Shown: positions 7,095 to 16,424, numbered from the stretch's first letter. The stretch is 33,625 nt of DNA from Oscillibacter sp. (GCA_022791875.1 JAAVZX010000003.1:1-33625), one strand, 5' to 3'. Translations and numbers: made by a program. Notes: generated by a model from the letters alone, not told the origin.

Positions 7095-9268
7095 CACGCG
7101 CCGCCTTTCTTTTCTGTTTCACGCTCTTCCAAATTCTCAGCCGCGCTCCGCCGTCCGCCGTCCCGCAGCACCTGGCAGAACCCGTCGCAGGCCCCCATCA
7201 GCTCCCGGTGGAAGCCCTCGTACCCGTCCGGGGACCCGGAGAACACCGTCGCCGTGTTGTGCCCCCGCTCCACGCAGACCCGGTCCGTCAGCGCCGGGAA
7301 CCCCGGCGCTTTCTCCAGGAGCCGCTTCAAAAATTCCGGCTTCTCCCGGTCCAGCAGGGCGAAGCTCAGGTACAGCTTGCACATCACCGACAGATCCTTG
7401 GCGTTGTAGATAAACTGCCGGATGCTGGCGGTCCTGGGCCGGTTGCCGGACTCGTAGCCGCAGCCGTATTTCCCGAACAGGGCCTGCATGGCCCCGTGGT
7501 CCGCCTCCCGGTCCCCGGTGAACAGCTCCGAGGCCCGCTGCCGCTGCTCCTGGGTGCTGTACTCGTTCAGAAGCACGTCGTACAGGGCGCTCAGGAGGTT
7601 GCTGCACTCCGACATGTATCCCGGGTCCTGGTAGAAGAAGGCGAACGCCGTCTTTCCGGCCTCCTTCTTCACCTCCGTCAGGTCCCTGAGAGCCGGGTAC
7701 GCCTCCAGGCTCTCCCTGGCACGGATGCGGGCCGCTCTCCGGTTTTCCCCGTCCTCCGCCTGGCGCTGCTGTTCCTCCCTGCGGGCGCGGGGAACCAAAA
7801 GGATGTCCAGCATCGTCTCCGCCGCGTGCCTCATGACCTCGATTTCCCGCCGGTCCGGAATCTCCACGCCCTCTCGGGCCCCGATGGCCCGCTGGTCCAG
7901 GCCGTGCTTGATCACGTCCCGCCGCTCCTTCTCGTCCGCCCGCGCCAGGGACAGCAGTTCCGGGCACTCCCGCGCCGTTCTGCGGAAGGGGTGGGCGGGC
8001 TCCGCCGCCGCCTGGAAGATGTGGGCGGCCGTCATCTCCGGAAGGGCCTTTTCAAAATTCGTCCCATGGCGGGCGTTTTTCAGAATGCTCTCCAGCTTTT
8101 TCTCTTTCAGCCCGCCATTGCGCCCCTCGAAGAAGCGGGCGCAGTGCGCCTCGTCCCGTGAAAAGCCCGCCCGCTCCGCGATGTCCAGGTAGCAGGGCGT
8201 ATTGTCCCGCTTGTCCAGGAGTTTCACCATGGCCTCCAGAAGCTGGCCCTTGTCACGGGGATAGTTCCGGTTCAGGCTCAGGGCAAACAGCTCTTCAAGG
8301 GCCTCGTAGAAGCCCAGCACGAAGTCCCTGGCGGCGGCATCCGCCTCCTCCCCCTGGCTGTTCTTCCGGGCCGTTATGTAGTCCCCGTACCGCGCCTCCA
8401 TCACGGCCATCTTTTCCCACACGCCCTGGAAGCCCTCGATTCCCGGGTACTGCCGGGCCAGCTCCTGCTTCCTGGCCCCGTGGGCGCTGGAGTAGTTCTC
8501 CGCCGCCTCCAGGGCTTCCTTCCGGGCCTCCTCCAGCGCCTGGATGCGGCGGGCCAGCTCTTCGTTCCGGTCCCCCTCCTGGCGCAGCGTGTCCCGGATG
8601 CGGGCATAGAGCTGATCCATGGTCCCCTTTCCCAGGGGGTTCATCACGTGGACCGTGGACAGGTCCTTGGCCGCCAGGTAGCAGGTGCAGATCAGGCCCA
8701 CCGGCTCCACAATGCCCTGGTACGTGAGCCTGCTGTTCTGGTCCCTGCACCAGGCCCGCTTCATCTCCCGGGTCACAGGCGGTTCCCGCGGGGCCAGCAG
8801 CGGCGCGTTCCCCGCCGGGCGGAGAATCCACGCCCGCTGCCGCTTCTCGCCCATGCTCAGCTGGTAGCGCAGCACGGCGTCCTCCTCCCCCAGCAGGTCC
8901 ACGGTCCCCGGCGCCGCCGACTCCAGCCAGCACCCCGCCTCGAAGTCCTCCGCCGGAATCAGCTCCGGGTAGGGCTGCTGGGCCAGGAGGTCGTACAGCA
9001 GGTAGCAGAACGTCTGGGTGACGGGCGCCCGCACCTTCCCGGTCTCCACGTCCCGCCGGTTCTCCCGCCGTTTCAGAATCACCGCCACAAGCTGGCGGTC
9101 CAGCTGGGTCCGCTCCGCGATCCGGTCCATGGCCAGCCCCCGATCCATGCCCTGGGCCAGGTAGACCGTCATCAGGTCCGACACCGTCCGCACCAGAATG
9201 TTCTCCCAGGCGCCCCCGGCGGTGAGGCTCATCCTGTAGGCCGCGGCGGGCAGCACCACCCGCTCCAT
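7094..9268 (-). CDS. Unrecognised operon protein with N-terminal HTH-like region
   Basis: This 724-aa protein is of no family I can name. I chose the ATG at 9268 because it lies just after the helicase stop (9279) and has GAGGGGG five bases upstream. Upstream in-frame starts at 9298, 9331 and 9364 would overlap the helicase gene. The N-terminus (about 20-70) reads as a helical, possibly winged-helix segment (LAMDRIAERTQLDRQLVAVIL). It is followed by a beta-rich region ending STVHVMNPLGKGTMDQL, then about 450 residues that are mostly charged helix. It sits between the helicase and the McrB motor, so it probably belongs to the same complex. It could be an adaptor, or a nuclease with no motif visible by eye. 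Confidence 0.7.
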   Translation of the reverse strand: MERVVLPAAAYRMSLTAGGAWENILVRTVSDLMTVYLAQGMDRGLAMDRIAERTQLDRQLVAVILKRRENRRDVETGKVRAPVTQTFCYLLYDLLAQQPYPELIPAEDFEAGCWLESAAPGTVDLLGEEDAVLRYQLSMGEKRQRAWILRPAGNAPLLAPREPPVTREMKRAWCRDQNSRLTYQGIVEPVGLICTCYLAAKDLSTVHVMNPLGKGTMDQLYARIRDTLRQEGDRNEELARRIQALEEARKEALEAAENYSSAHGARKQELARQYPGIEGFQGVWEKMAVMEARYGDYITARKNSQGEEADAAARDFVLGFYEALEELFALSLNRNYPRDKGQLLEAMVKLLDKRDNTPCYLDIAERAGFSRDEAHCARFFEGRNGGLKEKKLESILKNARHGTNFEKALPEMTAAHIFQAAAEPAHPFRRTARECPELLSLARADEKERRDVIKHGLDQRAIGAREGVEIPDRREIEVMRHAAETMLDILLVPRARREEQQRQAEDGENRRAARIRARESLEAYPALRDLTEVKKEAGKTAFAFFYQDPGYMSECSNLLSALYDVLLNEYSTQEQRQRASELFTGDREADHGAMQALFGKYGCGYESGNRPRTASIRQFIYNAKDLSVMCKLYLSFALLDREKPEFLKRLLEKAPGFPALTDRVCVERGHNTATVFSGSPDGYEGFHRELMGACDGFCQVLRDGGRRSAAENLEERETEKKGGA

Positions 9269-9278
9269 GGGGGCCCCC

Positions 9279-12200
9279 TCAATCCGCTCCAGAGGCATCT
9301 CCCCCCGCCCGCTCTTCGGGACGCGCTTCATATAAAAAGTCTTTATCCTTGAATACTCCGGCATCGGGGACCTCCTTACCCGCGCACATCTCGTAGAATT
9401 TCACCAGGGCCGGCACCGCCTCCCGGGCCGCTCTGCCCCGCATCATGCCGCTGTCCCCCGCCACCACCATGCAGCGCATTGCCCGGCTCAGGGCCACGCA
9501 GAGGCGGTGCTCGTCGGTGGTGAAGCCGTAGCGCTTCTTCTGGCTGCTGTAGTCCGTGTTGCTCCGGACCACGGAGAGGAACACCACGTCGTACTCCATG
9601 CCCTGAAAGGCGTCCACGGTGCCCACGTCGATCCGGATTCCCGCCTCCCGCCGCTCCCGGAGGAAGCGGTCGGCGTGGATCAGGCGCTCAATCAGCTCCG
9701 TCTGGCCCCGGTAGAAGGCCATGACGCCGTACTTGTACTTTCCCGCCGCCTCCCCGGAGTCCTCGATGACGCTGCGGAGCATCTTCACGATCCGCTTTGC
9801 CTCCGCGGGGCGCTCATAGCTTCCGTTCCGGCTCCGGACCTCCCGCTCCCCGGCCCGCCCCGGCACGTCCAGCCAGAGCAGGTGCTGGTTCCGGATGTAC
9901 TTCAAATCCGTGCCGAAGCCCTCGTTCCCCCTGGGGGAGTTCAGCTTCCCCTCGTAGAAGCACTCCGACACCAGGTCCCCCAGGGTCTTCGGCATCCGGA
10001 ACTGCTCGTCCAGCCGCACGAAGCGGCAGATCCCGTCCGCGGCCTCCAGCTTCCGGACCTGCTCAATCAGGTGGAGGAACATGCTGCCCTTGATCACGGA
10101 CTCCTTCTCCGCGGCCTCCACCTTGTCCAGGGCGTCGAAGACCTTGTCACTGACGAACTGGGGGAGCTGGCAGTGGTCCCCCACCAGGATCATCCGCTCC
10201 TTGGCGCAGCTCAGGGGGATCAGGAGGTCCGGCGGGCAGCTCCGGGCCGCCTCGTCGATCAGCACGTTTTCAAACACCACGTCCTCCAGGCCCTCCGCCC
10301 CCTTGCGCTCCTGGACCTCCTGGGACACGGCCTTCTGGTGGGTGGCGGAAATCACCGTGATAAACTGCTCCAGGGATTTTTTCATGCCCTCCTCGTCGGC
10401 GAAAGCTCCCACGTAGCTGGACATGATCCGTTCCTCGTCGCTCCGCTCCGCTTCCTCGATGAACCTGACAGCGGAATCCAGAAGCGCCTCCGCCTCGCCG
10501 TTGAGGCGGTTGTTGGACAGCAGCCCGCTCCGCTCTCCCAGCTCGGAGAGAAGCCAGTTTTTCAGCGTCCGCACCCGCTTCCAGTTCACGGGCTCCCCGC
10601 CGTAGGCTTCTGTCAGAAGCCCGCAGACCTTCCGGACCTCCGCCGGGTACGTCTCCCGGGAAAAGCGCCGCCGCACCCGCTCCACAAGCGCCTCCCCGCC
10701 GTCCTCCATGGACACCGGGGAGATGGGCAGGTTCCCCGCCGCCTCCCGGTCCACCCTCATGCGGGCCCGCTCCCGGCTGTCCCCCTGGATCTCCGCCTCG
10801 GCCCTGGCCAGCAGGTCTTCCGTCCGGGGCAGGTACGCCTCCGCCAGCCGGGTCCCGCCTGCGCCGCCCTTTCCGTCCTGGAAGGGCAGCAGTTCCTCCC
10901 GGCAGGCCAGCAGCAGGCTCCGGCACAGCTCCCGGCTGGCCGTCTCCGGGTCGAAGCCCACCAGCAGCAGCCGCAGGCGCGCCGCCAGGGCGTCCAGCTC
11001 CGCGTACTCCGACGCCTGGACGTCCGCCTCCCTCAGGGAGGCCCGCTTGCGCTGAATCCAGCCCAGCACCGCCTGATCGTTCTCCCGGCCGGCCCCGCCG
11101 CCCTCGCCCAGGCGGCTCATGTAGGTCATCACCGGCAGGCCGTAGATCTCCAGCTTTTCCGCCAGGTGGGCGGTGGCGTCCTTCTGGTAGGCCGTCAGCA
11201 GATTCTTGCCGTAGAAGAGATCCGGGTCCTTCTCCTTCTCGCTGAGGGCCATCATGATGGCGTTGATCACCGTGGTTTTGCCCGTCCCCGGGGGGCCCTG
11301 GATGATGGCGAAATCCGGCGTGTTCAGGGCCGCGGCAATCGCCGCCCGCTGGGACTCCGTGGGCTTGTGGCTGGGGAAGCAGGTCCGGATCACCGTCTCG
11401 CTCAGGGGCAGCAGGCCCCGCTTCTCCTTCCGCCGTCCGGCGTCCTGCCCCGCGATCAGCATGGCCAGCTGGGGCTTTGCCGACCGGCCCTGGAAAATCC
11501 GCTGGAACGCGCTCTCCCGCCGGTCGTACTGCATCTTCGCCGCGTGGAGGTCCGGCTCCATGGCTCCCTCCGGCCTCACGGCGAAGCACTTCCCCTCGTT
11601 CTGGAACTGGATCTCCGCCTGTCCCTTCTCCTGCCCCGGAACCAGCCGCCCGCTGACCACGAAGGAGGTGGGCCTCCCCCTTCTCGAGACGCCCGCCCCC
11701 GGCAGGGCCACCATCCGGTCCGTCCCCAGCTCGTTCAGCTTTTCCAGAAAGTTGTCCTGGTACTCCGGATTCAGGATGCGGATCTGGGCCCTGCTGCCCG
11801 AGCGCTCCTCAACGGCATATTGCAGCGTCCCCGCCTGACCGCCCGTGTCCTGAATGAAGGCGTATTCCACCTCCGTGTAGCGCCGCCACAGCTCCAGGTA
11901 GCGGGCCAGGCCGTTGTCGATATGGGCCTTGACCTCCTGGCTGATCTGCCCCGCGGAGCTGGCGTCGCAGGCCCGCAGGCCGCAGGCCCACAGCTCCAGG
12001 GTGCAGTCCGCCCGCCGGAAGGGGGCCTCCCCTCGTGTGAGGGCGAGAATGGAGTCCGAGGCCCCAGCCCCCTCCGCCGCGCCGCACTCCCGCCGGGACC
12101 GCTCCGCGGCGGCGTAGGCCAGCCGCCCGTTCACGAACAGGACGCTCTTTCCCTTCCCCTTCCGGTGCTGGGCGGCGACGATGTAGCTCTTTCCGCCGTG

Positions 12201-12590
12201 GGAGAGCACGTAGTCCCCCTCGATGTGCTGCTTCACCTTCTCAAAGGGGGTGCGGCCCCTGTCCAGGGCGGCATCCGTCACGGCCAGCTTCAGGGGTTTG
12301 TCAAAGTAACGAATGAGGAAGCCCGTCACCGCTGTCACCGTCACCCGGTCCCCCTGAACGTCCTCCACCTGGGCCAGATAGTCCTCATCCTGGATCTCCG
12401 CCCAGTCCTCCGCCCAGCCTCTGGTGGCGAACTTGGCGGCACGCTGGACCCCGTTGACCGTGATGTGGGCGTTTACACCGTGCTCCCGGCGGACCCGCAC
12501 TGCGCTGCCGGGACGGATCAGCTCCGTCCGCCTGCAGATCAGCTCCGCCTCCACCCGCTCAAACAGCCCCTGCAAATCCGAAAACAGCAT
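9279..12590 (-). CDS. Upf1/DNA2-like superfamily 1 helicase
   Basis: This 1103-aa protein starts at an ATG one base after the kinase stop. All main SF1 motifs are present: Walker A IIQGPPGTGKTTVI (about 430), motif II VLIDEAARSCPPDLL (about 776), motif III LVGDHCQLPQF (about 807), motif IV RLDEQFRMP (about 860), motif V GTVDAFQGMEYDVVFLS (about 989), and motif VI RLCVALSRAMRCMVVAGD (about 1032). The DEAA box and overall layout are those of the Upf1/DNA2 group, which translocate 5' to 3' on RNA or ssDNA. A 420-aa N-terminal region of mixed beta content precedes the motor, and about 340 residues, largely helical, separate motifs I and II. CoCoNuTs of the TerY-P type carry such a helicase (CnuH, as I recall). 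Helicase identity is certain, while substrate (RNA or DNA) is unknown. Confidence 0.92.
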   Translation of the reverse strand: MLFSDLQGLFERVEAELICRRTELIRPGSAVRVRREHGVNAHITVNGVQRAAKFATRGWAEDWAEIQDEDYLAQVEDVQGDRVTVTAVTGFLIRYFDKPLKLAVTDAALDRGRTPFEKVKQHIEGDYVLSHGGKSYIVAAQHRKGKGKSVLFVNGRLAYAAAERSRRECGAAEGAGASDSILALTRGEAPFRRADCTLELWACGLRACDASSAGQISQEVKAHIDNGLARYLELWRRYTEVEYAFIQDTGGQAGTLQYAVEERSGSRAQIRILNPEYQDNFLEKLNELGTDRMVALPGAGVSRRGRPTSFVVSGRLVPGQEKGQAEIQFQNEGKCFAVRPEGAMEPDLHAAKMQYDRRESAFQRIFQGRSAKPQLAMLIAGQDAGRRKEKRGLLPLSETVIRTCFPSHKPTESQRAAIAAALNTPDFAIIQGPPGTGKTTVINAIMMALSEKEKDPDLFYGKNLLTAYQKDATAHLAEKLEIYGLPVMTYMSRLGEGGGAGRENDQAVLGWIQRKRASLREADVQASEYAELDALAARLRLLLVGFDPETASRELCRSLLLACREELLPFQDGKGGAGGTRLAEAYLPRTEDLLARAEAEIQGDSRERARMRVDREAAGNLPISPVSMEDGGEALVERVRRRFSRETYPAEVRKVCGLLTEAYGGEPVNWKRVRTLKNWLLSELGERSGLLSNNRLNGEAEALLDSAVRFIEEAERSDEERIMSSYVGAFADEEGMKKSLEQFITVISATHQKAVSQEVQERKGAEGLEDVVFENVLIDEAARSCPPDLLIPLSCAKERMILVGDHCQLPQFVSDKVFDALDKVEAAEKESVIKGSMFLHLIEQVRKLEAADGICRFVRLDEQFRMPKTLGDLVSECFYEGKLNSPRGNEGFGTDLKYIRNQHLLWLDVPGRAGEREVRSRNGSYERPAEAKRIVKMLRSVIEDSGEAAGKYKYGVMAFYRGQTELIERLIHADRFLRERREAGIRIDVGTVDAFQGMEYDVVFLSVVRSNTDYSSQKKRYGFTTDEHRLCVALSRAMRCMVVAGDSGMMRGRAAREAVPALVKFYEMCAGKEVPDAGVFKDKDFLYEARPEERAGGDASGAD

Positions 12591-12591
12591 A

Positions 12592-14010
12592 TCACTCGTC
12601 CTTTACTACCTCAAATTCCACCGTCCCGCCCTGGTACTCCGCCGTGAACAGCAGGCCCGCCGGGTCCCCGCCCGTCCCGGCCCGCTTGATTTTCACGTGC
12701 AGCTTTGGATCGTAGTTCCGCTCAATGGTGCAGCCGCTTCTGCGGCTCTGGATCTCGAAGGCGGCGGCGTCCGCGCCGGGGCCCCTGCGGCCCAGGGCTT
12801 TCCATGGGACGGGGAAGGCCAGCGTCTGCCGTCCTCCCGGCTCCGCCTCCCAGCTCCAGCGCAGCGTGCAGAGCACCTCCCGGGCTATGGAGACGGACGC
12901 CTCTTCGCTGTCCTCCCCCGCCGTCTCCGGCGACTCGATCAGCGCCGCAAGCCGCCTGGCCTCCAGGCGGTAGCGCCGCACCGGCCCCGCCGCCTGCCGC
13001 TCTTCCTCCGTACACCAGGGGCAGGCTTGTCCCAGGTAGGTGTGGCCGTTTCCACATCGCAGGAGCTTCCCGCAGGCGTCGTCGAACGCGTCCCGCCAGC
13101 GGCCCATGGCGGGGCGGCTCCGGGGATGCTTCCGGCCCTGTCCGCCGAAGGTCCCCAGGAACAGCTCTGCCAGCTCCGGCGTCATCACCTGCTTTAGGTC
13201 CCGTGAGAGGCCGTAGAGAGGGGCGTTGGCTGTCCCCGGCTCGTGGACATAGGGCGCCTCCCCCCACTCGATCCGCTCGTAGATGCCGCCGCCGAAATCG
13301 TCGCCGTCCTCCGGCTCCTCCTCCAGCAGCGTCCCCTCGAAGGGCTTCGAGAAGGTCAGGCACTCGTAGGCCAGGAGGGCGAAGGAGTAGCGGTCCGAGA
13401 GGATGGTATTGGGCTTCCCCAGGGCCACCTCCGGCGCGCGGTATGACGGCGTGCCAATGGATCGGGCCCCGTCGTTCTCGTAGGCCAGGTTGTCCACGTC
13501 GATGAGCCACACCTCCGCCTCCCGCTCCTTGGTGGACACAAAAATATTGCCGGGGGACAGGTCGCCGTAGAGAATCCCCCGGCTGTGGAGCTGATCCAGC
13601 ACGTCCGCCAGATTCCGCAGGAGGGTCAAACGCTTCCGCAGTCCGCCCCTGGCGGACAGGGACCTCCCCAGGTCCCGCCGATCCGCAGGCCTCAGCCAGG
13701 CCCCGAACTCCCCCATGTTCTCCATCAGGCGCATGATGTACCCGCAGCAGGGCTTTTGCAGCGGGGCCAGGGGCAGGGCCAGATTCGGCAGCTCCGGGAG
13801 GGCCCGGACCCGGTGGATCGTCCGGAGGTACCGGCTGTACTGCTTCTCGTCCCGGAGGATGCCTCCGGTGGAGTTGTCCAGCACGGCCTTCACCGCCAGG
13901 CTCCGCCCCGCCCCGCGGTCCACGCGGAACACCGTCCCCTGTCCGCCGGCCCCCAGGCAATCCCCCAGGGTGTAGCTGTTTCCCCACTTGTCGTATACCA
14001 AAGCGTCCAT
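12592..14010 (-). CDS. Ser/Thr protein kinase of a TerY-P triad
   Basis: This 472-aa protein has its start just after the PP2C stop, with GGGAGG as ribosome binding site. The kinase domain (about 12-300) has the glycine loop LGAGGQGTVF (19-28), the ATP lysine AVK (K41), the catalytic loop YGDLSPGN (D150, N155), a DFG equivalent written IDVDNL (D171), and the activation-loop end RAPEV. The lysine-for-arginine HRD pattern is replaced by LYGD, as in many atypical bacterial kinases. After the kinase comes CGNGH...CPWC (C319, H323, C330, C333), a likely zinc ribbon, and then a beta-rich tail of about 130 residues. No membrane segment is seen, unlike PASTA kinases, so it should be cytosolic. With the adjoining PP2C and vWA genes it forms the TerY-P signalling triad described alongside tellurite-resistance and DNA-processing systems. 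Confidence 0.9.
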   Translation of the reverse strand: MDALVYDKWGNSYTLGDCLGAGGQGTVFRVDRGAGRSLAVKAVLDNSTGGILRDEKQYSRYLRTIHRVRALPELPNLALPLAPLQKPCCGYIMRLMENMGEFGAWLRPADRRDLGRSLSARGGLRKRLTLLRNLADVLDQLHSRGILYGDLSPGNIFVSTKEREAEVWLIDVDNLAYENDGARSIGTPSYRAPEVALGKPNTILSDRYSFALLAYECLTFSKPFEGTLLEEEPEDGDDFGGGIYERIEWGEAPYVHEPGTANAPLYGLSRDLKQVMTPELAELFLGTFGGQGRKHPRSRPAMGRWRDAFDDACGKLLRCGNGHTYLGQACPWCTEEERQAAGPVRRYRLEARRLAALIESPETAGEDSEEASVSIAREVLCTLRWSWEAEPGGRQTLAFPVPWKALGRRGPGADAAAFEIQSRRSGCTIERNYDPKLHVKIKRAGTGGDPAGLLFTAEYQGGTVEFEVVKDE

Positions 14011-14011
14011 G

Positions 14012-14767
14012 TTACCTCCCGCCTCCCGGCCCCGCCGTCCAGCGGTAGAGGCCGATGGTCTTGTCGTCCCGGGACAGGGGCGTCTCCCACGCCTCCAGCA
14101 CCCGGCGCACCGCCCCCGCCTGCTCCCTCAGCGTCCGGCAGGCCCCGGCGCGGTCCAGCAGGTAACGCGCAAAGGCCCCCTCCCGTCCCGGCAGCAGGTC
14201 TTCCGACACGCCGTCCGTGGCCAGCATCAACTCCACGGATTGCAGCTTGTTCTGAGGGATGAACCGGGCCCGCCAGACGGTGGCCGGAGCCTCCCGGTCC
14301 GCCGACAGGGGGACCACCAGGTTCGTAAAGCCGTCCTCCTTCTCCCCCAGGGAAAAGGGTACGCCGTTGATGTACCCGCACAGCGCGCCGTCCCCCACCT
14401 GTCCCAGAAACAAGCCCTTATTGTATAAATGAGCCAGAAATATACAGGTAGTATCAGCCTCTGCCCGAAAACGGGGCTTCAACAGGGCCGCGTAGCGCGC
14501 CCCGATGGCCCGCGTGATCTGCGGGCGCTCCACGTCCCCCCGGGCATAGGCGCGGAAGACGGCGTGGACCGCCCGGACGGCGGCGCGGCTTCCCCACTCC
14601 GCCCAGCGCTGGGACCCAACGCCGTCCGCGGCTGCGGCGACACAGCCAAAGCCGTACCGCCGCAGCCGAAGCGCGTCTTGATTGGGACGTCCCTGGGCGG
14701 CGTGGGCCGCGCCGGGGACGCTGGCTCCTGTCAGGAGCGTTTTCTCAGAAGGGGAAGTCGTCGTCAT
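14012..14767 (-). CDS. PP2C-type Ser/Thr phosphatase of the TerY-P triad
   Basis: This 251-aa phosphatase overlaps the end of the vWA gene by 23 bp. The metal-binding residues of PP2C phosphatases are visible: PNQDA (D31), AADGVG (D48), GQVGDGALCG (D126), ATDGVSED (D185), and the final SRDDKT (D234/D235). The N-terminal GASVPGAAHAAQGRPNQDA is typical of the PP2C subgroup found in TerY-P triads. It probably reverses phosphorylation by the kinase encoded immediately downstream, acting on the vWA protein or on other operon products. The length is normal for a stand-alone catalytic domain, and no transmembrane segment is present. Confidence 0.9.
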   Translation of the reverse strand: MTTTSPSEKTLLTGASVPGAAHAAQGRPNQDALRLRRYGFGCVAAAADGVGSQRWAEWGSRAAVRAVHAVFRAYARGDVERPQITRAIGARYAALLKPRFRAEADTTCIFLAHLYNKGLFLGQVGDGALCGYINGVPFSLGEKEDGFTNLVVPLSADREAPATVWRARFIPQNKLQSVELMLATDGVSEDLLPGREGAFARYLLDRAGACRTLREQAGAVRRVLEAWETPLSRDDKTIGLYRWTAGPGGGR

Positions 14768-15455
14768 CGCCGCCGTCCTCCGCCAGCACCGGCGGCGCGA
14801 ACACCTCCGCCATGGAGGGCACCTGGTTGGGATTCGCGCTCTTGATGCGGGAGGTGGTGCTCATGGTGACGTACTGGAAGAAGCGGCTGATCTGGGCCGC
14901 GTCGGCCCCGTCGAAGACGTTCTCCCCGTCGCTGGCGAAGCTCTTCAAAACCTCGTAAGCCTCCCCGCCCTTGGGGACCTCGATCCCCATGGCCATGCGG
15001 TAGCACTTGGCACTCCGGCCCTCCTCCTTGAAGGCCCGAAGAGGTTCCTCCCAGGGGTCGTTGGGCTGTCCGTCGGACACCAGGACCACCGTGGGGCGGA
15101 AGGCCCGGGAGGGGATCTGGGCCTTGTCCTCGATGATGGCCTTCGCCTTGGCGATGGCGTCCCCCATAGGGGTCCTGCCGAAGGCGGTCAGGTCCTGGAG
15201 GGCGTCCAGGTCCAGCTCGTCCACCGCCGTCATGGGCAGGTGGACCCGGGCGGAGGCCCCGCCGAAGGCGATCACCGCCACGGAGATGCTGGCGATGGTG
15301 CTGCTGGCTTTCCGGAAGCTCTCCAGCATCTCCCGCACCGCGTGGTTCAGGATGCCGATCCGGTTGTTCACCTCCATGGACCCGCTGCCGTCCAGAAGCA
15401 GAATCACCGGAAGCGTCCGGGCCGTCTGGTACACAAAATCTTTCATCTCACTCAT
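14745..15455 (-). CDS. TerY-like von Willebrand factor A protein
   Basis: This 236-aa protein has an intact MIDAS metal site: DGSGSM (D22, S24, S26), the threonine in GRTPMGDAI (T95), and VSDGQPND (D128). I chose the ATG at 15455 because AAGGAGGG lies ten bases upstream; a TTG two codons earlier is less likely. The short acidic tail GGDDDDFPF is distinctive. TerY-type vWA proteins are scaffolds that bind metal and partner proteins, and they occur with a PP2C and a kinase as a three-gene signalling unit, exactly as here. About 70 bp separate it from the sigma-like gene, the largest gap in the operon, so an internal promoter is possible although none is obvious. Confidence 0.92.
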   Translation of the reverse strand: MSEMKDFVYQTARTLPVILLLDGSGSMEVNNRIGILNHAVREMLESFRKASSTIASISVAVIAFGGASARVHLPMTAVDELDLDALQDLTAFGRTPMGDAIAKAKAIIEDKAQIPSRAFRPTVVLVSDGQPNDPWEEPLRAFKEEGRSAKCYRMAMGIEVPKGGEAYEVLKSFASDGENVFDGADAAQISRFFQYVTMSTTSRIKSANPNQVPSMAEVFAPPVLAEDGGDDDDFPF

Positions 15456-15523
15456 GGTCAAAAAGCCCTCCTTTTAGAACTCTCTATATGAATCCGCTCC
15501 GCGGAAAAACGGCGTGCATGTAC

Positions 15524-16402
15524 TCACTGGTCCTCCTCCAGGGACTCGAGGAAGCGGGAGAGGGTGCGGCTGACGCTCTCCTCCCGGCGCTCCACCCGGT
15601 CGGCAATCTCCCGGGCCGTGGGGACCTTTCCGTCCCGGAGGCACTCGTTGTAGAACGCCTCATTGAAGAAAGCGGCCTTGCGGCACTGGGAGACCGTCTC
15701 CGGGTCGGAGCCAGCAATGCGGGCCGTGAGGAGCATGGAGAGGACCTCCCGCTGGCCCTCCCGGCAGCGGAGAAAGCGCTCTTCCACCCGTTGGAGGAGC
15801 TGCCCGCCGTTCTGGCGTCCGATCACCAGTTCCTCCAGGTCCGTGCCGTCGGAGAGATTGTCCAGGGGGTCCCCGGGTCCTTCGCCGTCCTCCCGGCTGC
15901 TCCCGAAGACCACGGAGGAGCGCTCGTTGAGCTCCACCAGCTTCCAGAGCTGCTCCTTGCTCAGTTCCATGGAGGCGGAGGCCGCGGCCACTACCTCCGG
16001 ATCGCGGTAATTCATTTTCATGGCCCGCGCCACGGCCTCCAGCTGGAAGATCTGGTTCCGGACCTGCTCGGGGATGACCATGCCGCCCCGGCGGGGGGCG
16101 TCCATGCGGGCGTAGAGCTCCTTCCCGGCGCTGCGTTTCAGGGAGCGCATGAAGTAGTTCAGGAAGGGGCCCGAGTCGGGCCTGTAGCTTTTCAGGCAGC
16201 TGTGGGCGGTGTTCACAATTTCCAGGCCCATGTCCCCGTAGCGGCTGGGATTCACGGCGCTGGCGTACTCGTAGAGTCTGCCGATCAGGGCGTAGGCCAG
16301 CTTGCGGTATTCGCCGGGGTTCTCCTCCCGGTCTATGTGGAAGATGGGGGATTCTTCAATCTCTCTCTTCAGTTTTTCTATGGCTTCGTCTCTGTTTGCC
16401 AT
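15524..16402 (-). CDS. Sigma-70-like transcription factor
   Basis: This 292-aa protein starts after GAGGGGAGG. Residues 35-95 (ALIGRLYEYASAV ... LNYFMRSLKRSAGKEL) have the spacing of a sigma region 2, with an aromatic/basic helix ending a core-binding and -10-recognition module. The C-terminus PTAREIADRVERREESVSRTLSRFL is a clear helix-turn-helix like sigma region 4. The roughly 120-residue middle is helical and acidic, and does not look like a standard sigma-3 domain. It lies directly downstream of the CARF-like gene, so ligand sensing may feed into transcription of the operon. The alternative is a non-sigma helical DNA-binding protein that kept only the fold. Confidence 0.65.
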   Translation of the reverse strand: MANRDEAIEKLKREIEESPIFHIDREENPGEYRKLAYALIGRLYEYASAVNPSRYGDMGLEIVNTAHSCLKSYRPDSGPFLNYFMRSLKRSAGKELYARMDAPRRGGMVIPEQVRNQIFQLEAVARAMKMNYRDPEVVAAASASMELSKEQLWKLVELNERSSVVFGSSREDGEGPGDPLDNLSDGTDLEELVIGRQNGGQLLQRVEERFLRCREGQREVLSMLLTARIAGSDPETVSQCRKAAFFNEAFYNECLRDGKVPTAREIADRVERREESVSRTLSRFLESLEEDQ

Positions 16403-16424
16403 TGTAGTCCTCCCCTCGCAGGCG

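Noticed and set aside
7094..9364. Longer start (9364) for the 724-aa unknown protein
   Set aside because: It would overlap the helicase gene by 86 bp. The ATG at 9268 has a good GAGGGGG site and sits just after the helicase stop. The ATG at 9298 remains possible.
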